From Mesorhizobium sp. M1E.F.Ca.ET.045.02.1.1 (GTDB lineage: Bacteria; Pseudomonadota; Alphaproteobacteria; Rhizobiales; Rhizobiaceae): a DNA stretch of 64,000 bases. The stretch covers positions 6,586,501 to 6,650,500 of the forward strand of contig NZ_CP034447.1 in NCBI RefSeq assembly GCF_003952485.1, read 5' to 3'. Numbering within the stretch: the stretch's first letter is position 1; each line of letters starts with the position of its first letter. The position numbers were made by a program, and so were the translations under genes. Below the pieces are notes generated by a model that saw nothing but the letters and a program-made list of their open reading frames with translations, was not told the DNA's origin and did no database searches. This document shows, piece by piece, positions 56,862-64,000 of this stretch.

Positions 56862-57266
56862 CCAGCGTTTAAGGAATGGATAAGGCAGACGCGGCGGGCA
56901 CCCTGCCCACACGGCAAATATTGGGACGCCGGCACCGCAAAGCTCATCGATCTGCCGCCATGGTAAATGGTGCGTTAGCCTCGAACAGGCGCGGCGGGAC
57001 TCCCAAAAACCTGAGCCGACAAACTCTTCTATCTAAAATTCTTCTTTTAAAACAGCAACATAGATGGTTATCGTAAAGTTAATGCAATCGATGAGACTTG
57101 AATGAAATCAATCTCGAAAACCAATCCTTTCGAATTTGCCTAAAATTTGAGGAAAATTCGCGGCTTCGGCGCAAGCCGTCCTTTGCGCGCCTGTGCCACT
57201 ATCCCGCCCATAAAAGAGGTCATGCCAATGGGATGCATGACCCGGTCACGGACGAGAGGCATTGAA
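56862..57266. other. Divergent intergenic region, A/T-rich
   Basis: The 405-bp stretch separates the DivJ-like kinase gene (minus) and the DUF5330 gene (plus) and holds both promoters. Positions 57010-57140 are A/T-rich, and a CtrA-like motif occurs at 57067-57083. No gene is supported. Confidence 0.6.
57067..57083. promoter_or_regulatory. CtrA-box-like motif
   Basis: Read on the minus strand it is TTAAC, six bases, ATAAC, which differs from TTAAC-N6-TTAAC by one base. It is roughly midway between the divergent kinase and DUF5330 genes. It is a motif match only. Confidence 0.4.
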
Positions 57267-57650
57267 ATGGGCTTTCTGATCAGGATGGCTTTCTGGTTCT
57301 CGCTGGTGCTCCTGGCGCTGCCGCTCGGCGTCGGCCCGGACGAGGATGGCCGCGAGGCGGTCGGGCCGATCCAGGCGCTGTTTGCGGCGCGCGAGGCGGT
57401 CGGCGACATTGCCGGCATCTGCGAGCGCAAGCCGGACGTCTGCGAGACCGGCAAATCGGCCATGCACACCATTACCATCCGCGCCCAGGAAACCGCCAAG
57501 ATCGCCGCAGCCATGCTTGACGACCAGCAGTCGGAAAAGTCGGCCGCGCCCGAGACGAAAGTGGCGGAAACGTCCGCCGAGACCACCGGCAGCGTCGCCG
57601 AGGGCATCGTGCTGCCCGCCAAGGTCAACATCCCGGTGATGAAGAACTGA
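57267..57650 (+). CDS. DUF5330 exported protein
   Basis: The 127-residue protein begins with a signal peptide or anchor (MGFLIRMAFWFSLVLLALPL). The mature part has the DUF5330 segment AVGDIAGICERKPDVCETGK with two cysteines, then a helical region and an Ala/Glu-rich tail. The family is confined to Rhizobiales and is uncharacterised. A GAGAGG site precedes the ATG. It is divergent from the DivJ-like kinase gene. Confidence 0.82.
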   Translation: MGFLIRMAFWFSLVLLALPLGVGPDEDGREAVGPIQALFAAREAVGDIAGICERKPDVCETGKSAMHTITIRAQETAKIAAAMLDDQQSEKSAAPETKVAETSAETTGSVAEGIVLPAKVNIPVMKN

Positions 57651-57689
57651 GATTCCTTTTCAGCCGTTCGCCCGGCTTTTTTAGTTTTG

Positions 57690-57737
57690 GCGCAATTCCG
57701 GACGGAAAACCGTTCACACTTTTCCTGGAATTGCTCT
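57690..57737. repeat. Dispersed repeat family B, copy 3
   Basis: It reads GCGCAATTCCGGACGG, then ACCGTTCACACTTTTCCTGG and ATTGCTCT. It follows the DUF5330 gene and precedes a terminator hairpin. Confidence 0.85.
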
Positions 57738-57738
57738 A

Positions 57739-57786
57739 ACGCCGCGGGCCCGTCCGACCTCTCGACGCCCGCGGCGTCTTTCTTTT
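57739..57786 (+). terminator. Intrinsic terminator before sufE
   Basis: An 11-bp perfect stem (ACGCCGCGGGC and its complement) with a 17-nt loop is followed by CTTTCTTTTCC. It ends the DUF5330 transcript. Confidence 0.75.
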
Positions 57787-57838
57787 CCGTGACGCCTTTT
57801 TCCGTGACGCGGGGGCGCCGAGTCACTATATGCGGGCC

Positions 57839-58267
57839 ATGGCGACCTCGATCGAAACGATCCGCGACGACTTCTCCCTGCTCGACGAGTGGGAGGACCG
57901 CTACCGCTATGTGATCGAGCTCGGCGAGGGACTACCGCCGTTTCCCGAGGCCGAACGCACAGCGGCCAACAAGGTGCCGGGCTGCGTCAGCCAGGTTTGG
58001 CTGATGACCGAGCAGGGACCGGGCGTCGATCCGGTGATCAGCTTCCAGGGGGATTCGGACGCCCACATCGTGCGCGGCCTTGTCGCCATCATGCTGGCGC
58101 TGTTCTCGGGGCGGCCGGCCAGCCAGATCCAGAGCACCGACGCGGAAGTCACGCTGAAGGAGCTCGGCCTCGACGAGCACTTGTCGCCGCAGCGCGCCAA
58201 CGGCCTGCGCTCGATGGTCAAGCGCATCAAGCGCGATGCGGATGCTGCGCTGAGGCAGACCGCCTGA
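57839..58267 (+). CDS. sufE: SufE-family Fe-S cluster assembly protein
   Basis: The 142-residue cytoplasmic protein accepts persulphide sulphur from a cysteine desulphurase. Motifs are IRDDFSLLDEWEDRYRYVIE, GLPPFPEAERTAANKVPGCV (with the active cysteine in PGCVSQVW) and IVRGLVAIMLALFSGRP. All match SufE. The partner SufS is not in the window. The ATG at 57839 is preferred over the one at 57830. Confidence 0.93.
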   Translation: MATSIETIRDDFSLLDEWEDRYRYVIELGEGLPPFPEAERTAANKVPGCVSQVWLMTEQGPGVDPVISFQGDSDAHIVRGLVAIMLALFSGRPASQIQSTDAEVTLKELGLDEHLSPQRANGLRSMVKRIKRDADAALRQTA

Positions 58268-58388
58268 CCGCGGCTCCAGGGCGGTTCAGCTTCCCATAGC
58301 CGACTGATCCGCTTCGAATATCCGTTCCCGCAAAAAGCAAACGGCGCCCCGAGGGACGCCGTCGAACTTGCAGACGCTGGCTGCGCTG

Positions 58389-58814
58389 TCAGCGGCCCTT
58401 GCGCTTGCGGCCGAGGCCCATCTTCTTGGCCAACTGCGAACGGGCCGCGGCGTAGTTGGGAGCGACCATCGGGTAGTTGGCGTCCAAGCCCCACTTCTCG
58501 CGGTATTCTTCCGGAGTGAGGTTGTAGTGGGTCATCAGGTGGCGCTTCAGCGACTTGAACTTCTTGCCGTCTTCGAGGCAGACGATGTAGTCGTCATGCA
58601 CGGAGCGCTTCGGGTTGACGGCCGGCTTCTGCTTCTCGGCCGACGGCTGCTCCGTCGTGCCGCCGACGCGTCCGAGCGCGGCGTGAACGTCGGCGATCAG
58701 GTTCGGCAGTTCGCCGACCGGCACCGGGTTGTTGCTGACATAGGCCGCGACGACATCGGCGGTCAGCTCGATCAGCGCGTCACTATTGCTTGAAGGTGTT
58801 TCGACGATATCCAT
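58389..58814 (-). CDS. mucR: MucR/Ros-family transcriptional regulator
   Basis: The 141-residue regulator has the prokaryotic zinc-finger domain near residues 75-125: [36 protein letters not shown]. The metal ligands read Cys-x2-Asp-x9-His-x3-His, with Asp replacing the second Cys of Ros. This CDHH set is known in MucR-type proteins. MucR controls exopolysaccharide, motility and cell-cycle genes in rhizobia and represses its own gene. A long A/T-rich leader (58815-59110) precedes it. Confidence 0.9.
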   Translation of the reverse strand: MDIVETPSSNSDALIELTADVVAAYVSNNPVPVGELPNLIADVHAALGRVGGTTEQPSAEKQKPAVNPKRSVHDDYIVCLEDGKKFKSLKRHLMTHYNLTPEEYREKWGLDANYPMVAPNYAAARSQLAKKMGLGRKRKGR

Positions 58815-59223
58815 TGTGCTCAGGCCCCAACGAGAGTTTGTTTCTAGACTGTGCCCTTCTTTGAGATCGGGCATCGCGCGAATTTCATGCAGGCAAGCCC
58901 CTGCGATTCGCGTCGCATCATCTTAATGACGCTGTGCTGCAAGTAAGTCAATTCGCCTATCAAAATATATTCGGCGATATTCATCAAATATTGCCGTTTC
59001 AGCTTCAAAAATTCGTGCGCCGTGTAACTTAGCGAGATTCTTCTGGCCGGACCAGCGCAGCCTGACGCCGCGTCAAGTTCGCTTTACACCTCGGCCGGCG
59101 GCAGACATAGTCCTTAATGCTTGACTAATGCTTGTCTGCCCGCAGCGGCAAGCATCGAAAAGTCACACGTGCCAGAGGCTGCAAGGACACTCTTGCTCGC
59201 GCGGAGCGGGTAGACGGAACCTC
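58815..59223. other. A/T-rich upstream region of mucR
   Basis: The region holds the probable mucR promoter and long leader; 58920-59040 is strongly A/T-rich with repeated TATATTC/ATATTC-like stretches, as expected for MucR autoregulation sites. No ORF is supported. Confidence 0.55.
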
Positions 59224-59592
59224 TCAATAGGGCGTGATATACTTGCCGTAGACCCAGCCGGTGACGAAATGACCGTTCTGCGCCGGATCATGCCAGACCT
59301 CGCACCAGCGATAGCGGATCGCCTGGCGCTGCTTCCAGTGCGGTTGGCCGGCAATGTCGAGCAGATCTATCCCGCCCGTGCAGCGGCCGGTCATCTGCAG
59401 GACGGTGCCATTGGGATAGGCCGCCTGCTTTTGCGATGTGTTTGACGGAAATTTGCGGGCGTTGAGCGTGTCGCCGAACGGCACGCCCGCCACTTGCCAG
59501 GCGGCGAACGCGGTTGCATGAGACTGGCTGGAAAGGGCCAGGACTGCCGAAGCGATGACGAAAGCCATTGCAGTGCGAGCATAGGACTTCAT
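59224..59592 (-). CDS. Secreted bacterial SH3-like protein
   Basis: The 122-residue protein has a signal peptide (ARTAMAFVIASAVLALSSQS). The mature domain has LNARKFPSNTSQKQAAYPNG, LQMTGRCTGG and the C-terminal WCEVWHDPAQNGHFVTGWVY, a bacterial SH3b-like pattern with two cysteines. It probably acts in the periplasm. A GAAGGGGG site precedes the ATG. It is divergent from the oligopeptidase gene. Confidence 0.78.
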   Translation of the reverse strand: MKSYARTAMAFVIASAVLALSSQSHATAFAAWQVAGVPFGDTLNARKFPSNTSQKQAAYPNGTVLQMTGRCTGGIDLLDIAGQPHWKQRQAIRYRWCEVWHDPAQNGHFVTGWVYGKYITPY

Positions 59593-59713
59593 CTTTTCCC
59601 CCTTCAACTTACCTTATGCAGGCGATCTTGAAGCCCGCCCCTTGAACCGCTGCTGAGTGGCGTGTTCATTCGCCATTCAAGCAAACTTCAGGCAAATTCC
59701 ACAGCGAGACGTA

Positions 59714-61813
59714 ATGACCAGATCTTCCGCCTTCCCGACCGCCAACCCGCCGCGGCCCGAGAAACGCACCGTCTTCGACACGCATCACGGCATTACCCGC
59801 ACCGACGACTATGCCTGGATGCGGGCCGACAACTGGCAGGCGATGTTCAGGGACCCATCGCTCCTCGACGGTGCGATCCGCTCCCATCTCGAGGCCGAGA
59901 ATGTCTACCAGGCGACGTTGATGGCCGACACGGCGGAACTGCGAGCCAAGCTTTTCGCCGAGATGAAGGGGCGCATCAAGGAAGACGATTCGACAGTGCC
60001 GATGAAGGACGGCCCCTATGCCTATGGCTCGTCCTTCCGACAGGGCGGCGAGCATCCGCGCTACTTCCGCACGCCGCGCGACGGCGGCGTGGACGAGATC
60101 CTGCTTGACGGCGATAAGGAAGCGGAAGGCAAGCCCTATTTCCGCCTCGGCGGCGTCGACCATTCGGCCGACCACAGGAAGCTGCTCTGGGCCTTCGACG
60201 ACAAGGGCTCGGAATTCTTCTCGCTGCGCGTGCGCGACATCGCCAGCGGCAAGGAACTGGCCGATCAGGTCCCGGATACGGGTGGCGGCGGGGTGTGGAA
60301 CGCCGGCGACGGCGGCTTCTTCTATACTCGCCTCGACGACAATCATCGCCCGTCCAAGGTGTTCTTCCACGCGCTCGGCGACAGCCCGGAAAACGACCGG
60401 CTGATCTATGAGGAGACCGATCCCGGCTTCTTCATGGATGTCGGCGGCACACGCTCCAACGACTGGATCATGATCGGCATCAACGACCATGAAACCTCCG
60501 AATACCGGCTTTTGCGCGCCGACCAGCCCTTCGCCGAACCGAAGCTGGTGGCGGCCCGCGAGACCGGCCTGCAATACGATCTCGAAGAAGGCGGCGACAT
60601 CTTCTTCATCCTCACCAATGCCGACGGCGCCAAGGATTTCAAGATCATGACCGTGCCGGTCGAAAACCCGACACGCGCCAATTGGACGGAACTGGTGCCG
60701 CACGAGCCCGGCCGGTTGATCCTGTCGGCGCTGGGCTTCAAGCGTCATATGGTCAGGCTGGAGCGCAAGGAAGGGCTGCCGCGCATCGTCGTGCGCGAGC
60801 GCGCCAGCGGCGAGGAGCATTTCATTTCCTTCGACGAGGAGGCCTTCTCGCTCGGCCTCTCCGGCTCCTACGAATACGACACCGAGGTGATGCGCTTCAC
60901 CTACTCGTCGATGACGACGCCGGCGCAGGTCTTCGACTACAACATGCGCACCCGAGAGCGCGTTCTATTGAAGACGCAGGAAGTGCCTTCAGGTCATGAT
61001 CCGGAGCAATATGTCACGCGCCGGCTGATGGCGCCCGCCGCCGACGGTGAACTGGTGCCGATCTCGCTGATCCATCATCGCGACACGCCGCTCGACGGCT
61101 CCGCGCCCTGCCTGCTTTACGGCTATGGCTCCTATGGCATCGCCGTTCCGGCCGCCTTCAACACCAACTGCCTGTCGCTGGTCGATCGCGGCTTCGTCTA
61201 CGCCATCGCCCATGTGCGCGGCGGCAAGGACAAGGGCTACGGCTGGTACGAGGACGGCAAACGTCGGCACAAGATGAACACCTTCATCGATTTCATCGCC
61301 TGCGCGCGCCATCTGGTGGCCGAGCGTTACACAAGGCATGACCGCATCGTCGCCCAAGGCGGTTCGGCCGGCGGCATGCTGATGGGGGCGGTCGCCAACA
61401 TGGCGCCGGAAAGCTTCGGCGGCATCGTCGCCGAGGTGCCCTTCGTCGACGTGCTCACCACCATGCTCGACGCCAGCCTGCCGCTGACGCCGCCCGAATG
61501 GCCGGAATGGGGCAATCCGATCGCGTCGGCCGACGACTACGGCACGATCGCGGCCTACTCGCCCTACGACAACGTCGCGGCGCTCGACTATCCGCCGATC
61601 CTGGCGCTGGCCGGGCTCACCGACCCGCGCGTCACCTATTGGGAGCCGGCCAAATGGGTGGCGCGGCTGCGCGACCGCAAGGCGGGCGACAATCCGGTGC
61701 TGTTCAAGATCAACATGGAATCCGGCCATGCCGGCGCGTCGGGCCGGTTCTCGCGCCTGGAGGAGATCGCGTATATCTACGCCTATGCCCTGAAAGTGAC
61801 CGGCAAGGTCTGA
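59714..61813 (+). CDS. ptrB: Oligopeptidase B (S9A prolyl oligopeptidase family)
   Basis: The 699-residue serine peptidase cleaves short peptides after basic residues. It has an N-terminal beta-propeller gate and a C-terminal alpha/beta-hydrolase domain. The nucleophile serine lies in IVAQGGSAGGMLMGAVANM (GGSAGG), the aspartate in ALAGLTDPRVTYWEPAKW and the histidine in NMESGHAGASGRFSRLEE. The acidic residues that bind P1/P2 arginine fit the oligopeptidase B type. The enzyme is cytoplasmic. The start at 59714 gives the family length of about 690-700. Confidence 0.93.
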   Translation: MTRSSAFPTANPPRPEKRTVFDTHHGITRTDDYAWMRADNWQAMFRDPSLLDGAIRSHLEAENVYQATLMADTAELRAKLFAEMKGRIKEDDSTVPMKDGPYAYGSSFRQGGEHPRYFRTPRDGGVDEILLDGDKEAEGKPYFRLGGVDHSADHRKLLWAFDDKGSEFFSLRVRDIASGKELADQVPDTGGGGVWNAGDGGFFYTRLDDNHRPSKVFFHALGDSPENDRLIYEETDPGFFMDVGGTRSNDWIMIGINDHETSEYRLLRADQPFAEPKLVAARETGLQYDLEEGGDIFFILTNADGAKDFKIMTVPVENPTRANWTELVPHEPGRLILSALGFKRHMVRLERKEGLPRIVVRERASGEEHFISFDEEAFSLGLSGSYEYDTEVMRFTYSSMTTPAQVFDYNMRTRERVLLKTQEVPSGHDPEQYVTRRLMAPAADGELVPISLIHHRDTPLDGSAPCLLYGYGSYGIAVPAAFNTNCLSLVDRGFVYAIAHVRGGKDKGYGWYEDGKRRHKMNTFIDFIACARHLVAERYTRHDRIVAQGGSAGGMLMGAVANMAPESFGGIVAEVPFVDVLTTMLDASLPLTPPEWPEWGNPIASADDYGTIAAYSPYDNVAALDYPPILALAGLTDPRVTYWEPAKWVARLRDRKAGDNPVLFKINMESGHAGASGRFSRLEEIAYIYAYALKVTGKV

Positions 61814-61915
61814 TTTTTACTCGCAATTGCGACGGCCACGCGCTACGCAATTCGCCGTCGTTTTTTGGCCGCGGCCCTTTCGGGTCGCGCCCGCCATACA
61901 TTCGCAAGGGTCGTC

Positions 61916-62305
61916 ATGCTGCTCGTCGACGTCTATCTCGACAAATCGCCCATCCAGGGCATCGGCGTCTTCGCCAAACACCGCATTCCAAAAGGCACGT
62001 TGATCTGGAAGCTCGATCCAAGATTCGACCGATGCATTCCCGTCGACACCTATGAGAACGAATCCGGCCCGGTGAAATCCTATCTCGACCGCTATTCCTA
62101 TCCCGACCGGCGCGACCCCAACTACATCGTCTTCGAAGCGGATGACGCCCGCTACATGAACCACGCCGACGAGCCGAACTGCGACGTGTCCTCGCCCGAG
62201 GAGACCTACGCATTGCGCGACATCGCGCCCGGCGAGGAGCTGACCTGCGACTACAACCACTTTTTCGAAAACGGCTTCGACTTCCTCGGCGACCGCCACG
62301 CGTAG
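61916..62305 (+). CDS. SET-domain protein (predicted lysine methyltransferase)
   Basis: The 129-residue protein has a compact SET domain: KSPIQGIGVFAKHRIPKGTL, YMNHADEPNCDVSS (NHxxxPN, binding S-adenosylmethionine) and APGEELTCDYNHFF (the catalytic tyrosine region). It lacks pre- and post-SET domains. Some bacteria have such short SET proteins, and targets are unknown. It stands alone between oligopeptidase B and the cytochrome genes. Confidence 0.85.
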   Translation: MLLVDVYLDKSPIQGIGVFAKHRIPKGTLIWKLDPRFDRCIPVDTYENESGPVKSYLDRYSYPDRRDPNYIVFEADDARYMNHADEPNCDVSSPEETYALRDIAPGEELTCDYNHFFENGFDFLGDRHA

Positions 62306-62312
62306 CCTGAGA

Positions 62313-63260
62313 TCATTTTGACGGCTTGCGCGCCGGGTAGCCGTTGGGGTGCGGCGGGACGGCCTTGAGATAGGCCGCGATCGCGGCGCGGTCGTCGGCC
62401 GTCAACTGAGCCATGTTGCGCTGCACCTCGACCATGGCGCCGCCGACGGAATCGAAATCGGGCGTGAAGCCGGTCTCGAGATAGTTGGCGATGTCGGCCT
62501 CTGACCAGCTTTTGATGCTGTTCCCGTCGGGGGTGATGTTGGGCACGACGCCCGAGCCCTCGGCGGCCACGGCTCCCGCCAGCCACTCGGCCTTCTTGAC
62601 GCCGCCGGCGAAGTCGCGCGGCGAGTGACATTCGCCGCAATGGCCGGGTCCCTCGACCAGATAGCGGCCCGCCAACACCTTGTCCGGCGTGCCGTCGGGC
62701 AAGGCGATCACCGGCTCGGGGCTGAGATAGAGCCGCTTCCAGAGACCAATGCCGCGACGGATATTGAAGGGGAAAGCGAGCTTGTGGCCCGGCGCCTTGC
62801 CGGCGACCGCCGGCAGCGTCTTCATGAAGGCATAGAGGTCGGCGATGTCGGCCGGCTTCATGCGCGCATAGGAGGCATAGGGAAAGGCCGGATAGAAGTT
62901 CTCGCCGGACGGCGAAACGCCCCTCAGCATGGCATTGGCGAAATCTTGCTCGCTCCAGGCGCCGATGCCGTCCTTGGCATCCTGCGAGATATTGGGCGGC
63001 ACGAAAGTGCCGAACGGCGTCTTCAGCTCCAGCCCGCCGGCAAGCTCCAGGCGGGCATCACCCTTGGACCCCGGTTTGGCATGGCAGGACGTGCAGCCGC
63101 CGGCATTGAAGATGCGCTGGCCCCTGGCGGCGTCGCCGGAGCCGAGCTGTGCGACGGTCGCGTCATCGAGCCGAACCGGCGCAGCCAGGACCCAACCGGC
63201 GACCGCACCGGCGCCGCCCAGCACGATAACGGCACCGACGAGCTTCTTCAGCCAGGCCAT
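62313..63260 (-). CDS. Periplasmic dihaem c-type cytochrome
   Basis: The 315-residue protein has an N-terminal anchor (LVGAVIVLGGAGAVAGWVLA) and two haem-binding CxxCH motifs: GCTSCHAKPGS and HCGECHSPRD. Met or His ligands, for instance in YPAFPYASYARM, fit class I cytochromes. The two cytochrome domains suggest an electron carrier between a dehydrogenase and an oxidase. The gene lies 9 bp downstream of a c'-type cytochrome gene. Confidence 0.9.
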   Translation of the reverse strand: MAWLKKLVGAVIVLGGAGAVAGWVLAAPVRLDDATVAQLGSGDAARGQRIFNAGGCTSCHAKPGSKGDARLELAGGLELKTPFGTFVPPNISQDAKDGIGAWSEQDFANAMLRGVSPSGENFYPAFPYASYARMKPADIADLYAFMKTLPAVAGKAPGHKLAFPFNIRRGIGLWKRLYLSPEPVIALPDGTPDKVLAGRYLVEGPGHCGECHSPRDFAGGVKKAEWLAGAVAAEGSGVVPNITPDGNSIKSWSEADIANYLETGFTPDFDSVGGAMVEVQRNMAQLTADDRAAIAAYLKAVPPHPNGYPARKPSK

Positions 63261-63269
63261 ATCAGGCGG

Positions 63270-63707
63270 TCAGCCCTTCTTGATCCTGTAGTTCTGATGG
63301 CAGGCGCCGCAGTCGCCGCCAATCGTGTTGAGCTGCGCCTTCAAACCATCGACATCGCCCGGCGGCGAAGCGACCGCTTCCTTGACGTTGGTCAGCAGCT
63401 TGTCCTCGGCTGCCTTGAAGCCGGACATGTCTTCCCAGATCTTCGGCGCGGCCGTGGTGTCGCCTTGATCGCTGCCGGCCGGGAACAGCTTCTCGGCATC
63501 GAACTTCTCGGCATTGGCCTGCAACGCCTTCAGCGTCGTCAGCACGGCGGAGGCATCGAAATCCTCCTCGCCCTTGACCACCTTCGACAACTGGCCGGCG
63601 AGCTTGCCGCGCTCCTTCATCAGAGCCTGGCGATCCTGGATCGGATCGGCAAAGGCGGCCGAACCGGCAAAAGCGAGCATGGAGATGGCGAGGACAAGCT
63701 TTCTCAT
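63270..63707 (-). CDS. Cytochrome c' (c556-type) precursor
   Basis: The 145-residue protein has a signal peptide (MRKLVLAISMLAFAGSAAFA) and a four-helix bundle start (DPIQDRQALMKERGKLAGQL) with the C-terminal haem motif CGACHQNYRIKKG. The conserved methionine ligand of c556-type cytochromes is at LMKERG near residue 30, which suggests six-coordinate haem rather than the five-coordinate c' type. It is co-transcribed with the dihaem cytochrome. Confidence 0.9.
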   Translation of the reverse strand: MRKLVLAISMLAFAGSAAFADPIQDRQALMKERGKLAGQLSKVVKGEEDFDASAVLTTLKALQANAEKFDAEKLFPAGSDQGDTTAAPKIWEDMSGFKAAEDKLLTNVKEAVASPPGDVDGLKAQLNTIGGDCGACHQNYRIKKG

Positions 63708-63787
63708 TCAATTGGCTCCATCGGTGAAGAGAGTAAGCGACTACGGCATTTCACCGTTTCACGGTGAAATGCTCTATCTCCTTGTTG

Positions 63788-63836
63788 GCGCAATTCCAGA
63801 CGGAAAACCGTTCCACGCTTTTCCTGGAATTGCTCT
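63788..63836. repeat. Dispersed repeat family B, copy 4
   Basis: It reads GCGCAATTCCAGACGG, then ACCGTTCCACGCTTTTCCTG and GAATTGCTCT. It lies upstream of the cytochrome operon. Confidence 0.85.
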
Positions 63837-63926
63837 AAACGCTAACGGACCTAGCGATGGGAATATTCCCCCAGTGCCGTCACGATTTCCCGATCGTGAT
63901 CAATCTCCTGTGTTGGCAGATAAAGA

Positions 63927-63952
63927 AAAGCCCCGGCATGCCGGGGCTTTTC
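63927..63952 (-). terminator. Intrinsic terminator of the gene entering from the right
   Basis: AAAAGCCCCGGCA is followed directly by its near-perfect reverse complement, TGCCGGGGCTTTT, giving a strong hairpin with A/T runs on both sides. It follows the minus-strand gene that ends at 63963. Confidence 0.85.
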
Positions 63953-63962
63953 GTCGGATTGG

Positions 63963-64000
63963 TCAGCCTTTAGCCTTCTCATAAAGCTCCAGGACATAAT
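63963..64000 (-). CDS. Partial CDS, C-terminus only
   Basis: The last 11 residues read YVLELYEKAKG and end with TGA at 63963-63965. A strong terminator follows. The gene continues beyond the right edge of the window and cannot be identified from this tail. Confidence 0.6.
   Translation of the reverse strand, partial: YVLELYEKAKG

Overview
The window is GC-rich DNA from an alphaproteobacterium of the Rhizobiales, most likely Mesorhizobium or a close relative. The reasons are the gene order pepN, pleC-like kinase, glnE, two-component pair, degP, ccmHFEI; a feuP/feuQ-like pair with a small periplasmic gene upstream; a MucR/Ros regulator; rhizobial small families (DUF5330, DUF1491, DUF2336, DUF930); and many short palindromic intergenic repeats of the rhizobial mosaic kind. 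It looks chromosomal and mostly housekeeping. The assignment is from gene content and recall, not from a database search.

Layout. 1-9.0 kb: a tRNA-Thr-like fragment, a mosaic repeat, a biotin-dependent acyl-CoA carboxylase subunit, a branched-chain amino acid binding protein, small secreted proteins, AMP nucleosidase, an EEP-family hydrolase and a DUF922 protease. 9.2-15.1 kb: ETF-ubiquinone oxidoreductase, a secreted unknown, a family-4-like uracil-DNA glycosylase, an MmyB-type regulator and an EamA transporter, with three mosaic repeats between them. 15.3-30.1 kb: pepN, an IS481-type element, a PleC-like kinase, a Phd/PemK-type toxin-antitoxin pair, then glnE, an HK/RR pair and degP on the minus strand, and an orphan antitoxin. 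30.2-37.5 kb: the ccmI-E-F-H cytochrome c maturation operon, a surface-antigen lipoprotein, and the feuQ/feuP-like system with a FeuN-like candidate.

37.7-45.8 kb: an NTF2-like protein, an orphan DUF3168 gene, a quaternary-amine demethylation operon (non-pyrrolysine MttB homologue plus a dimethylglycine/sarcosine dehydrogenase-like flavoprotein) divergent from its probable TetR regulator across a 32-bp dyad, and a class A PBP. 45.9-49.2 kb: a nested insertion, in which an IS91-family element with a tyrosine recombinase sits inside an IS5/IS427-type element. 49.2-57.0 kb: a DUF930 envelope protein, RidA, a split DUF1214/DUF1254 pair, DUF2336 and DUF1491 proteins, a peptidoglycan-binding protein and a DivJ-like kinase. 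57.2-64 kb: DUF5330, SufE, MucR, an SH3-like secreted protein, oligopeptidase B, a SET-domain protein and two periplasmic c-type cytochromes.

Themes. Several genes fit the CtrA cell-cycle and envelope network (PleC-like and DivJ-like kinases, MucR, FeuPQ, PBP1A, DegP). The Ccm operon would provide the haem ligation needed by the two c-type cytochromes at the right end. No CRISPR array, complete tRNA, rRNA, prophage or multi-gene defence island was found. The most interesting signals are the nested IS with a traceable history, the TetR operator at the methylamine-type operon, the FeuN candidate, and the families of dispersed palindromic repeats.
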